Shown here: piece after piece, positions 26,048-33,935 of the stretch | How positions within the stretch are numbered: the first letter of the stretch is position 1 | Layout of the letters: every line of letters starts with the position of its first letter | Origin: Ramlibacter tataouinensis | GTDB lineage: Bacteria > Pseudomonadota > Gammaproteobacteria > Burkholderiales > Burkholderiaceae_C | Direction: 5' to 3' | Length of the DNA stretch: 64,000 bases | NCBI RefSeq assembly: GCF_027941915.1 | Contig: NZ_CP116009.1 | Coordinates: 1,178,001-1,242,000, forward strand | The notes under the pieces: model-generated | Told to the model about the DNA's origin: nothing | Seen by the model: only the letters and a program-made list of their open reading frames with translations | Database searches by the model: none | Made by a program: the position numbers and the translations under genes

Positions 26048-28407
26048 CAGTTCGCCTGCCCATTCCTGGCCTTGTTGTCGTTCCTGCGTGCCAGCATCTC
26101 CACGATGTCGGACCGGCGCACGGGAATGCGCGAGATCCGGCAGTCGCCCCCGATCGCGTTCTCGATGGCGGCGGGCAGGACGGCGGGCGGCGAGATCGGC
26201 CCGCTTTCGCCGATGGCGCGCACCCCCAGCGGGTTCTCGACGGTCGGAAACACGAAGTGCTCGATGTCCAGGTTGGGCACGTCCTCGGCCCGCGGCATGT
26301 AGTAGTCCATCAGGGAGCCGGACAGCACCTGGCCGTTCTCGTCGTAGACCATCTCTTCGCCGAGCGCAGCCCCCAGGCCTTGCGCGAACCCGCCGTGGAT
26401 CTGTCCGTCGACGACCATCGCGTTCAGGGGGGTGCCGCAATCGTGCGTGATCGAGTACTTCACGATCTGCACGTCGGCGGTTTCGGGGTCGAGTTCGACC
26501 TCGGCGATGTGGAATCCGCCCGACCAGGTGACCGTGCGCGGATAGAAGTACTCGGTCGCCGTCAGGTTGGGACCACCGAGGTCCTTCATGAGCGCGCTGC
26601 GGCCGGACAGGTGCGCCAGTTCGACGAACGACACCTCCTTTCGGTCCCGGCCTGCGCCGGCTGCAATGCAGCCACCCGACACGCTGACTTCGTCGGCCGC
26701 ACAGTGGAACAAGGCGGCGCCCAGCTTCCTGAGCTTGTCGATCAGGCTCAGGCACGCCAGGTGCACCGCGTTGCTGGTGTTCACCCCGACCCGGCTCGCG
26801 CCAGTGCCGAAGCCCTCGCGGATCAGGCTGGTGTCGCCGCCCGAGACCTTCACCATCTCGAACGGGACTTCCAGCGTCGCGGCACACACCTGCGCGAAGG
26901 TCGTCTCGTGGCTCTGGCCCTGCGAGTTCACGCCGATCGAGACGTGGACCAGGCCCTTCTCGCTGATCGAGACCGTGGCGCCTTCGCAGGGGCCGATGCC
27001 GCCGGCCTCGACATAGCTGGAGATCGCCATGCCGCGCAGCTTGCCGGCCTGGGCCGCTTGCGCGCGGCGCTGCTCGAAGCCGTCGTAGTCCGACATCCGG
27101 ACTGCCGCCTCCAGCATGGCGGGGTAGTCGCCGACGTCGTAGCGCACGGGCACGCCGTCGCGGTAGATCAGCCCGCTCTCGTAGGGCATCTCGTCGGGCT
27201 GGATCAGGTTCCGGCGCCGGACCTCGAGCGGCGAAAGGCCGAGGCGGCCGGCCAGCAGATCGATCATCCGGTCCATCGTGAACGTCGCCTCGAGCCGGCC
27301 CGCCCCGCGGTAGGGGCTGGACGGCGTCTTGTGGGTGGAGATCGACCAGGCTTCGGCGCGCAAGGCCGGCACCTTGTAGTGGATCAGCAGGTGGTTGATC
27401 GTGTTGGTGGGGCACACCATCTCGAAATGGTTGAAGGCACCCACGTCCTTGTAGACCTTGATGTCGATGCCCCGGATGGTTCCATCCGCGCCCGCAGCCA
27501 GGCGCACCTCGTGGATCTGCTCGCCCGACTGGTTGCAGGCGAGCATGTACTCGCTGCGCGTCTCGGCCCACCGCACGGGCTTGCGCAGGTGCCAGGCCAG
27601 CACGGGAACGACCAGGTCCTCGGCATAGCAGGGCGCCTTGTGGCCGAAGCCGCCGCCGACATCGCGGGAGATCACGCGGACGGCGCTGGGCTCCATGTCC
27701 AGCACGTCGGCCACGGCCCTGCGCACGCTGTAGGGCAGCTGGGTCGTCGACCACATCTGGATCTCGCCGGTGTTCGCGTCGAACTGGCTGACGACGGCGC
27801 GGCACTCGATCGACATCGACTTGAGGCTCTGCATCACCAGCCTGTCCTCGACCACGACCTCGGCGCGGGCGAACGCCTCGTCGACGGCGCCGAACGCGTG
27901 TTGCAGATGGGCGACCACGTTGCGGTAGCCCTCGTGCACCGCCCCGTCCGGCGCGGCGAAGGCCTTCATCATGTCGGCGATGGGCTCGAGCTCCTCGTAG
28001 TCCACCAGCACTTCGGCCGCCGCATCGGCGGCGATGTAGGCATCGCTTGCCACCACCACGGCCACCGGCTGCCCGACGAACTTGACCTCCCGGCCGAGGA
28101 CGGCGTGGGGCGGCGTCCGGTTGAAGTCGCAGTAGGGGTTGGCGAGCGAACCCGGCTCCATGAGTTCGGGAACATGCGCATCGAACTGCGGCAGGTCCTC
28201 CGGGCCCAGCACGGCATGCACCCCCTCGAGTGCCAGCGCGGCCGACTTGTCGACGCCCCGCACGCGGGCGTGCGCGTACGGGCTGCGCACGAACACCGCA
28301 TGCAGGCAGCCGGGGATCTTCACGTCGTCCGTGTACCGGCCCGTCCCGGTGACGAACCGGGGATCCTCGACCCGCTTGACGCTGCGTCCAATCAAATCGG
28401 AATTCAT
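26047..28407 (-). CDS. Molybdenum hydroxylase large subunit (CoxL/XDH family, form II-like)
   Basis: 786 aa. The molybdopterin-binding large subunit: GRSVKRVEDPRFVTGTGRY start, DVGGGFGHK, SPYRGAGRLEA and the terminal GESGPISPPAVLPAA with the catalytic-type Glu. True CO dehydrogenase (form I) has an AYxCSFR loop; here the loop is the PYRGAGR type, so this is a form II-like hydroxylase of unknown substrate rather than CO dehydrogenase. It hydroxylates carbon centres, often next to ring nitrogen, using water. It lies between its receptor gene (5 bases upstream) and ABC ATPase gene, which suggests the transported compound is its substrate. Confidence 0.9.
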   Translation of the reverse strand: MNSDLIGRSVKRVEDPRFVTGTGRYTDDVKIPGCLHAVFVRSPYAHARVRGVDKSAALALEGVHAVLGPEDLPQFDAHVPELMEPGSLANPYCDFNRTPPHAVLGREVKFVGQPVAVVVASDAYIAADAAAEVLVDYEELEPIADMMKAFAAPDGAVHEGYRNVVAHLQHAFGAVDEAFARAEVVVEDRLVMQSLKSMSIECRAVVSQFDANTGEIQMWSTTQLPYSVRRAVADVLDMEPSAVRVISRDVGGGFGHKAPCYAEDLVVPVLAWHLRKPVRWAETRSEYMLACNQSGEQIHEVRLAAGADGTIRGIDIKVYKDVGAFNHFEMVCPTNTINHLLIHYKVPALRAEAWSISTHKTPSSPYRGAGRLEATFTMDRMIDLLAGRLGLSPLEVRRRNLIQPDEMPYESGLIYRDGVPVRYDVGDYPAMLEAAVRMSDYDGFEQRRAQAAQAGKLRGMAISSYVEAGGIGPCEGATVSISEKGLVHVSIGVNSQGQSHETTFAQVCAATLEVPFEMVKVSGGDTSLIREGFGTGASRVGVNTSNAVHLACLSLIDKLRKLGAALFHCAADEVSVSGGCIAAGAGRDRKEVSFVELAHLSGRSALMKDLGGPNLTATEYFYPRTVTWSGGFHIAEVELDPETADVQIVKYSITHDCGTPLNAMVVDGQIHGGFAQGLGAALGEEMVYDENGQVLSGSLMDYYMPRAEDVPNLDIEHFVFPTVENPLGVRAIGESGPISPPAVLPAAIENAIGGDCRISRIPVRRSDIVEMLARRNDNKARNGQAN

Positions 28408-28412
28408 CGCGC

Positions 28413-29387
28413 TTATTCGACGAAGCGGTTCGTGTAGTACGGTTTGCCGGTGAACTTCAGGTCCAGCACGCGGGTCGCCGTCTGTTCGGCATCGCGCCAG
28501 TCTTCCGGCGCCATCCAGCCGAACGGCTTTCCGTTGGAACGCGCCGTGTGGACGTAGGCATTCAGGTTGCGGACCGTCTCGACGAACTCGCTGCGGCGGG
28601 CGCGCAGGAGTTCGTTGCCCTGGACGATCTCGTCGACCGCCTGCTCGGGGTTGGCCTGCAGGCTCTTCCAGGCCTCGGCCGTCGCCAGGACGAACTTGCG
28701 GACCTGTTCGCCGTTCTTCTCCAGGAAGCTGTTGTTGACGATCAGGCAGAAGCCCGGCAGGTTGATGCCCGCATCGGCGAAGTCGAAGGACTTGTAGCGG
28801 ACTTCGGCACCGCCCTTCATGCCTTGCATCAGCGGCACGCCGAGCCCGCCGAAGGTGGCGACGCCGTCGGCGTTGCCGGCGATGACCATGCGGTACTTGG
28901 CGCCGCCGTCCACCGCATTGACCTTGACCTTGCCGCCGTCCAGCTTGTAGTGCGCCAGGTAGGCCGGCAGCATGGCCGACTGCGCATCCCCCGCCGTCGT
29001 GGTGAGCGACTTGCCGGCGAGCTCCTGCGGGCTGTTCACCTTCGCGTCCTCGCGGACCGCGATGCTCATCAGGTTCTTCCGGTACAGGACCGCCACGGCA
29101 GTCACCGGCACGCCATTGGCAGCGCCGCGCAGGACCGAGGAGCCGTCGACGTGGCCGATCTGGTCATTGCCCCGCCCCACCAGCTGCAGCGTGTTCAACG
29201 AACCCTTGCCCTCGTTGATCTCGACGTTGAGACCGGCGCTCTTGTACAGGCCCTTGGCGTGCGCCAGCAGGATCGGCGCTTGCCAGCCACCGGCCGCCCA
29301 GTCCAGGCGAAGGCTGATCTTTTCCTGCGCCATGGCGGCCGGGCCCAGAAGGCCCAGACCCAGCGCGACAACTGCCAAACGATTCAT
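28413..29387 (-). CDS. ABC transporter substrate-binding protein, NMT1/SsuA-type
   Basis: 324 aa. A signal peptide (MNRLAVVALGLGLLGPAAMAQ) is followed by an NMT1/THI5-like binding domain (LRLDWAAGGWQAPILLAHAKGLY; EGKGSLNTLQLVGRG). Relatives bind pyrimidine precursors, sulfonates or nitrate. AAGGAG lies 9 bases before the ATG. It starts 64 bases after the bicupin gene and ends 5 bases before the large-subunit gene. It supplies the receptor for the ABC genes at 24477-26047. Confidence 0.87.
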   Translation of the reverse strand: MNRLAVVALGLGLLGPAAMAQEKISLRLDWAAGGWQAPILLAHAKGLYKSAGLNVEINEGKGSLNTLQLVGRGNDQIGHVDGSSVLRGAANGVPVTAVAVLYRKNLMSIAVREDAKVNSPQELAGKSLTTTAGDAQSAMLPAYLAHYKLDGGKVKVNAVDGGAKYRMVIAGNADGVATFGGLGVPLMQGMKGGAEVRYKSFDFADAGINLPGFCLIVNNSFLEKNGEQVRKFVLATAEAWKSLQANPEQAVDEIVQGNELLRARRSEFVETVRNLNAYVHTARSNGKPFGWMAPEDWRDAEQTATRVLDLKFTGKPYYTNRFVE

Positions 29388-29451
29388 TGGGGTAGTCTCC
29401 TTGTTGAAAAGGACGCATCGACCCGCGGCGATGCGCCCTGTCTTGCCTGCT

Positions 29452-30348
29452 TCAGTCAGCGGTTCCGACGTAGCGCAGGAAGGTCACGTCGCCGGCCGAC
29501 GCATTCTCGAAACGCTTGCGCTGTCCCGGCGGATTGAACACGAGCTCCCTGATCCCGAGCGAAGTGGCCTGGGCGCCATCGGCACCGTCCCAGAACACCC
29601 GCAGCGCGCCTTCCAGCACGAAGAACACGTCTTCGGCACCGATCGCGTTCGCCGACGAGGCAGCGCCCGCCGGCACCTTCACCATCTCCACGGTATAGCC
29701 GCCCGGCTTGATGCCGTCGCCGCCCACGTAGTCGGCCTTCAGCCAGCCTTCGTCGGAGCGGACGAACGCCAGGTTGCGCGCGCGCATGATGTTGCGCGCG
29801 AACTCCTGGTGCCGCGGGTCGCTGGAGTGCTCGTCCAGCCGGACCGTCTTGCCCGGCGCCGCGCCGAAGGCACGCGCCTGCGCCGGATCCTTGCCTTCGG
29901 GGTCGAACGTGTAGGCCGGCGGAAGGGGTTTGCCGCTGCCGACCGTGATCGTCATCAGCGCGGGATCGGGCCCGTCATTGCGGAATCCGTGCGGGCGTCC
30001 GATCTTGTTCAGCACGAGGTCGCCCGGGCCGAGCCTGGCTTCGATGACCTCGTCGCCGTACACCCAGCCCACGGTCATGTAGCCCTCCAGCACCATGAAG
30101 TGCTCGACGCACTCGTGGGAATGGGCCGGCGCGTAGCGCCCGACCGGCGTGTGCACCAGGCTCACGGTGAACGATCGCGTGGGCAGCGTGTTGGGATCGC
30201 TCACCTTCGACGAACCGCCGCTGCCGACGAACCGCATCTGGCCCCGCACCAGCTCGGGGTTGTTCGACTCGGTGGTGAACGCATTCCAGTCCCAGTCCTT
30301 GTTCACCGCGCGGCCGGTGCACTTCTCGATTTCCATATGCGATCCCAT
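29452..30348 (-). CDS. Bicupin protein
   Basis: 298 aa with two cupin barrels. The first (about residues 55-130) has YAPAHSHECVEHFMVLEG and LGPGDLVLNKIGRPHGF, with the full His-His-Glu...His metal set. The second (about 205-295) has EDVFFVLEGALRVFW but lacks the His cluster. The layout resembles gentisate-type ring-cleavage dioxygenases or other bicupins, with a metal site only in the N-terminal barrel. ATG 30348 is preceded by AAGGAA. It is the first gene after a 290-base regulatory gap, leading into the receptor and molybdenum-hydroxylase genes. Confidence 0.78.
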   Translation of the reverse strand: MGSHMEIEKCTGRAVNKDWDWNAFTTESNNPELVRGQMRFVGSGGSSKVSDPNTLPTRSFTVSLVHTPVGRYAPAHSHECVEHFMVLEGYMTVGWVYGDEVIEARLGPGDLVLNKIGRPHGFRNDGPDPALMTITVGSGKPLPPAYTFDPEGKDPAQARAFGAAPGKTVRLDEHSSDPRHQEFARNIMRARNLAFVRSDEGWLKADYVGGDGIKPGGYTVEMVKVPAGAASSANAIGAEDVFFVLEGALRVFWDGADGAQATSLGIRELVFNPPGQRKRFENASAGDVTFLRYVGTAD

Positions 30349-30358
30349 GATTCCTTCT

Positions 30359-30372
30359 TTGACATAGATCAA
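30359..30372. promoter_or_regulatory. FNR/Anr-like box TTGACATAGATCAA
   Basis: TTGAC-N4-ATCAA matches the FNR/Anr consensus (TTGAT-N4-ATCAA) at nine of ten positions. It lies just upstream of the bicupin ribosome site, too close to the start for a classic activating position, so it may act as a repressor site, serve the other strand, or be fortuitous. Confidence 0.4.
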
Positions 30373-30405
30373 GGCTGCGCGATGATCAGTGAATCGGTGT
30401 GCGGG

Positions 30406-30437
30406 CTCAACCAGCAAATCCTTAACGTTTGGTTGAG
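30406..30437. promoter_or_regulatory. Operator-like 8-bp inverted repeat upstream of the molybdenum-hydroxylase operon
   Basis: CTCAACCA (30406-30413) and TGGTTGAG (30430-30437) form a perfect inverted repeat separated by 16 bases, in the only A/T-rich part of the 290-base gap between the RraA-like and bicupin genes. Its distance of about 60-90 bases upstream of the bicupin start suits a regulator site; either LysR protein encoded around this operon could be the ligand. No clear -35/-10 pair was found. Confidence 0.45.
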
Positions 30438-30638
30438 AGCCGCAGCTGCGCGCGCAGTCCGCCTCTCGCGCGACGTTCAGGCGGTGCAATCGCTGCAAGC
30501 GGGTCGATGCGCAATCGGCCATCGCTTCGGCGCTGGAGCACGCGACGGCAAGGCAAGCATGCGCTGGTCGGCGGACCGCTGATCGCAGTCCGCCTGCGGG
30601 AACGGCCGCCGCAGCAGCCAGGAGCGGCCCGGCGAGGC

Positions 30639-31184
30639 CTAGCGGGCAGCGTTGCCGGCCGCGTACGCAGCCGTCGCCGCAACGACGTCGGCCACGGCGA
30701 TGGTCGATTCCGTCTGGCCCGCCGGCAGCACGATCACGCCGTCGGCGTCGGCGACCAGGCGGGCACCGGGCGTGAAAGTGATGCCGCCGAAGTGCACCGG
30801 CACGTCGACCTCGCCGCCGCTGCCAAGGCCCGCCCGGCGCGGCACCGTGCCGAGCGCCTTGACCCCGAGGTCCATCGCGTCGATCTCGGCGCTGTCCCGG
30901 ATCCAGCCGTTCACCACCACCCCGGCCCAGCCGTTGCGCACTGCCAGGCCGGCCATGACGTCGCCGAACAGCGCATGCCAGGCCAGGGCTGCGCCATCGA
31001 CGACCAGCACCTGCCCGTGGCCGGGCTGGTTGACCAGGTCGCGCAGCACGCCGATGCCGTTCACGCAGCGCACGGTGCGGACGGCGCCGGCAAAGGTGCG
31101 CCGGCGGCCGAAACCCGCGAAGGGCAGCTCGCACACCTGCGCCTCAGGGCAAGCGTCGCAAAGATCGGCGGTCTTGAAGCTCAT
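30639..31184 (-). CDS. RraA-family protein (HMG/CHA aldolase-like fold)
   Basis: 181 aa. TADLCDACPEAQVC, GIGVLRDLVNQPGHGQVLVVDG, GVVVNGWIRDSAEI and LGVKALGTVPRR are the family motifs (the Arg of WIRDS and the Asp following it contact substrate/metal in aldolase members). The family includes the RNase E regulator RraA and 4-carboxy-4-hydroxy-2-oxoadipate aldolases/oxaloacetate decarboxylases. The bench-mark RraA is about 160 aa; this one is slightly longer. In a catabolic context either is possible. The start is ATG 31184. It faces the divergent LysR gene. Confidence 0.75.
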   Translation of the reverse strand: MSFKTADLCDACPEAQVCELPFAGFGRRRTFAGAVRTVRCVNGIGVLRDLVNQPGHGQVLVVDGAALAWHALFGDVMAGLAVRNGWAGVVVNGWIRDSAEIDAMDLGVKALGTVPRRAGLGSGGEVDVPVHFGGITFTPGARLVADADGVIVLPAGQTESTIAVADVVAATAAYAAGNAAR

Positions 31185-31463
31185 GGCGACGATTGTCGTG
31201 GCGGGCGCGATGCCGTGCCGTGTTCGGCCTGCCCCCGCACTTGCGCATTTCCTCTGCGGGGACGGCATCGGGCGGCGTGTGAGAATCCATTCCGACCCGT
31301 CCCGTCATCGAACAGTCCGCATGCAGCAAGCCGGCATCCGCCTCCAGGAATTCCTTGTCGCCAGGACGCGCCGGGGTGAAGGCGCCCGCGGCGACGCACC
31401 CGACTCCCGCACGCCGACGGCGCTGGCGGCTGCCGGTGCGCTGGAGCAGTGAGGAGCCCCGCC
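31185..31463. other. Divergent gap between RraA-like gene and LysR gene
   Basis: These 279 bases must contain the promoter of the divergent LysR gene and probably that of the leftward gene. A 43-codon ORF (31321-31452) ends within the LysR ribosome site but has no good start signal. I see no convincing repeat; LysR T-N11-A motifs occur but are too degenerate to name. Confidence 0.3.
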
Positions 31464-32372
31464 TTGGATATCAAGGAACTCAGGAGCTTCTGCATGGTGG
31501 CCAAGCTCGGGACCTTTTCGAAGGCCTCCGCAGCGCTGAATCTGGGCCAGCCCGCCGTCACCAAGCACGTCCAGCGCCTGGAGTCGGAACTCGGCCGCTC
31601 CCTGTTCGAGCGCAACATGCGCCCCCTGAGGCTCACCGCCGCGGGAAGCAACCTGCTTCGCATGGCCGAGCCTTTGGTGGAAGGCCTCGACACGCTCAGC
31701 CAACACTCGCCGCTCGCGGCGACCACCCCTGTTGCGGTCGGGGTTCCGCATGGGTTCATCGGCTCCATCCTGCCCGAGGCCGTCCTCGGGTTGCGCAGCG
31801 CCTTCCCGATGGCCCGGGCGCGCATCCTCACCGGCACCAAGGAGGAGCTCTATGAAATGGTGCAGGCAGGGCTCCTGGACTTCGCCGTGGCACCCGATCC
31901 GGGGCCATCGCGCAGCCTGGACTTCACCCCGCTGTTTCCGTCCGAACGGGTCCTGATCGCGCCACGCGACCATCCGCTGGCCAAGCAAGCGCCCGCATCG
32001 CTCGAGGAGATCGCGCGCTACCCACTGATCCTGCCGCGGCACCAGACGCAGACCCGCGCGCTGCTGGAGAGCGAATTTCGCCGCCTCAGGATCCCCTACG
32101 ACATCGTGGTCGAGCTGGACAGCATCGAACTGCTCGAGCGCTACGTGGAGCTGGGCGTCGGGCTGGCGATCGGGCTGAGGGGGGCCCGGCGTGCGGAATC
32201 GTGGATCCGCCTGTCCGTCGTCGGCCTGGACCACCTGCTGCCCTCCGACATGACCGGCCTGATCCGCCGGCGGTCCTCGCCGCTGTCCGAACCGGCGATG
32301 GCACTGATCGCCAAGCTGCAAGACCTGACCAAGCCGGTGGCGGCTGCACGGCGGGCCCGCTCGCGCGCCTAG
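31464..32372 (+). CDS. LysR-family transcriptional regulator
   Basis: About 302 aa. The helix-turn-helix is FCMVAKLGTFSKASAALNLGQPAVTKHVQRLE, followed by a substrate-binding domain of the CbbR/GltC class. I prefer TTG 31464 (MDIKELRSF start, typical of the family, with GAGGAG nine bases upstream) over the GTG at 31449. It is divergent from the RraA-like/bicupin/molybdenum-hydroxylase genes and also immediately upstream of the amidase operon, so it could control either. Confidence 0.87.
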   Translation: MDIKELRSFCMVAKLGTFSKASAALNLGQPAVTKHVQRLESELGRSLFERNMRPLRLTAAGSNLLRMAEPLVEGLDTLSQHSPLAATTPVAVGVPHGFIGSILPEAVLGLRSAFPMARARILTGTKEELYEMVQAGLLDFAVAPDPGPSRSLDFTPLFPSERVLIAPRDHPLAKQAPASLEEIARYPLILPRHQTQTRALLESEFRRLRIPYDIVVELDSIELLERYVELGVGLAIGLRGARRAESWIRLSVVGLDHLLPSDMTGLIRRRSSPLSEPAMALIAKLQDLTKPVAAARRARSRA

Positions 32373-32416
32373 CACCGGCCGGCGCGGGGGTCCGCGGCGA
32401 ACCCGGGCGCCGCGGA

Positions 32417-32480
32417 GTGGAATGGAATAGTGATTGACATGAAATTCCATAATGGAATAATTGAGTCGACGCCATTCCAC
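32417..32480. promoter_or_regulatory. Nested palindromic operator of the amidase operon
   Basis: Two nested dyads are visible. An inner near-perfect palindrome ATTCCATAATGGAAT (32444-32458; 7-base arms, one central base) lies inside a promoter spacer. An outer perfect 9-base inverted repeat flanks it: GTGGAATGG (32417-32425) and CCATTCCAC (32472-32480). All four half-sites share TGGAAT/ATTCCA. This is the pattern expected for a dimeric or tetrameric repressor, and IclR- or GntR-type operators are comparable in form. The regulator is not identified. Confidence 0.75.
32434..32461 (+). promoter_or_regulatory. Sigma-70-type promoter of the amidase operon
   Basis: A perfect -35 TTGACA (32434-32439), a 16-base spacer and AATAAT (32456-32461) as -10 form a strong housekeeping promoter in otherwise GC-rich sequence. 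The inner palindrome covers the spacer, so a bound protein would block RNA polymerase. Transcription would begin near 32468, which favours the GTG at 32503 over the TTG at 32461 as the amidase start. Confidence 0.7.
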
Positions 32481-32502
32481 CTGCCCGACACCCGCCATCA
32501 CC

Positions 32503-33903
32503 GTGGATCTGACGGATCTTTCCCTGAGCGCCGCCGCCGAACTCCTGCGCGAGCGCCAGCTGTCGCCCGTCGACTATGTCCAGGCGTGCTTGCAGCGCAT
32601 CGAGCGATACGACCCGAACCTCAACGCCTTCATCAGCGTCGACCGTGAAGGCGCGATGCGCGGCGCACGCCTGGCGGAGCGCGAGATCGCCGATGGCCAT
32701 TGGCGCGGCCCGCTCCATGGCGTGCCGGTGGCGCTCAAGGACATCTTCGACGTCGCAGGCCAGCGCACCTCCAACCATTCCAGGGTGCGCATGGACCACG
32801 TGGCCGGCGCCGACGCCTTCGTGGTCGGCAAGCTGCGCCAGGCCGGCGCCATCCTGGTCGGCAAGACGGCCCTGCACGAATTCGCCACCGGCGGGCCGTC
32901 ATTCGACCTGCCATGGCCGCCCGCGCGCAATCCGTGGAAGTGCAGCCACCACCCCGGCGGCTCCTCGAGCGGATCGGGCGCGGCGGTCGCGGCGGGACTG
33001 GTGCCGGTGGCCCTGGGAACCGACACCGGAGGGTCGGTCCGCCATCCCGCCACCGTGTGCGGAGTGACCGGCATGAAGCCCACGTACGGCACCGTCAGCC
33101 GGGCCGGGGTGTTCCCGCTGGCCTTCTCGCTGGACCATGTCGGCCCCCTCACCCGCACCGTCCGCGACAACGCGCTCGTCCTGCAGGCGCTGTTCGGCAA
33201 GGATCCCGCCGACCCCTCCAGCGTCGAGCACCCCGCCCCCGACATGGAAGCCTCGCTCGCACTCGGCATGCGGGGACTGCGGATCGGGGTCATCGAGGGG
33301 TTCGGCGCAGGTGCTGCGCCGGAGATCCTGGGCGCGTTCGAGCAGGCCTGCCGCGTCGTGGAGCAGATGGGCGCCCAGCTCGTGCCCATCCGCCTGTCCC
33401 CGCTCGACACCTACGTCGGCTGCGGCCGGCTCATCCTGCAGGCCGAAGGCTTCGCCGTGCACGAGCACTGGTTGCGGACGCGCCCGGGCGACTACGGCAT
33501 GCGCGGCCGCACCCGGCTGCTTCCGGGTGCCTTCCTGGGTGCGAGCGACTACATCCGGGCCCAGCAACTGCGCACCCTGCTCGTTCGGGAATTCCAGGCG
33601 GCGATGGCCGGCGTCGATGCGGCCTTGTGCGTCTCCAGCCTCGAGCTGCCTTGCCGGATCGACGACGAGGCCGAGGTGGACCGGACCTACGACCGGCAGG
33701 CCCGCACGCCATTCAACCTGACCGGGACCCCGGCCATTTCGGTTCCCATGGGGTTCTCGCAAGGCGGCCTGCCGATCGGCCTGCAGGTGGTGGGCAACGC
33801 CTTCGACGAGGCGATGGTGTTCCGCGTGGCCCACGCCTACGAGGCGGCCACCGACTGGCACCGCCGCCGCCCCGACCTGGAGGCTCTCGGCGCCAGGCCG
33901 TGA
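32503..33903 (+). CDS. Amidase-signature hydrolase, AtzE/GatA type
   Basis: About 466 aa. The Ser-cisSer-Lys triad is complete: K79 (ALKD), S154 (GGSSSGSG) and S178 (GTDTGGSVR). The spacing is that of GatA/AtzE amidases. These enzymes hydrolyse amides to acid plus ammonia. The start is taken as GTG 32503, which lies downstream of the predicted transcription start and gives the usual short lead into SAAELLRERQLSPVDYV; a TTG at 32461 is the alternative. The downstream genes encode an imidase-like hydrolase, a Bug receptor and an AtzG-like small protein, so this is probably the second, half-amide-cleaving step of a pathway. Confidence 0.88.
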   Translation: MDLTDLSLSAAAELLRERQLSPVDYVQACLQRIERYDPNLNAFISVDREGAMRGARLAEREIADGHWRGPLHGVPVALKDIFDVAGQRTSNHSRVRMDHVAGADAFVVGKLRQAGAILVGKTALHEFATGGPSFDLPWPPARNPWKCSHHPGGSSSGSGAAVAAGLVPVALGTDTGGSVRHPATVCGVTGMKPTYGTVSRAGVFPLAFSLDHVGPLTRTVRDNALVLQALFGKDPADPSSVEHPAPDMEASLALGMRGLRIGVIEGFGAGAAPEILGAFEQACRVVEQMGAQLVPIRLSPLDTYVGCGRLILQAEGFAVHEHWLRTRPGDYGMRGRTRLLPGAFLGASDYIRAQQLRTLLVREFQAAMAGVDAALCVSSLELPCRIDDEAEVDRTYDRQARTPFNLTGTPAISVPMGFSQGGLPIGLQVVGNAFDEAMVFRVAHAYEAATDWHRRRPDLEALGARP

Positions 33904-33935
33904 GCACCCGCCCCACTCAACAAGGACCATCCGGC

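Noticed and set aside
26047..28407. Identification of the large subunit as true CO dehydrogenase
   Set aside because: The active-site loop is the PYRGAGR type and lacks the AYxCSFR loop of form I enzymes, so a CO substrate is not supported.
26257..28437. Rightward open frame of 726 codons opposite the molybdenum-hydroxylase large subunit
   Set aside because: Shadow of a well-supported gene with intact motifs on the minus strand.
31321..31452. Small ORF of 43 codons ahead of the LysR gene
   Set aside because: No ribosome-binding site, no recognisable sequence, and it ends in the LysR Shine-Dalgarno region; a leader peptide cannot be excluded but is not supported.
32461..32502. TTG at 32461 as amidase start
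   Set aside because: It overlaps the predicted -10 element and would lie upstream of the expected transcription start; GTG 32503 also matches the amidase triad numbering.
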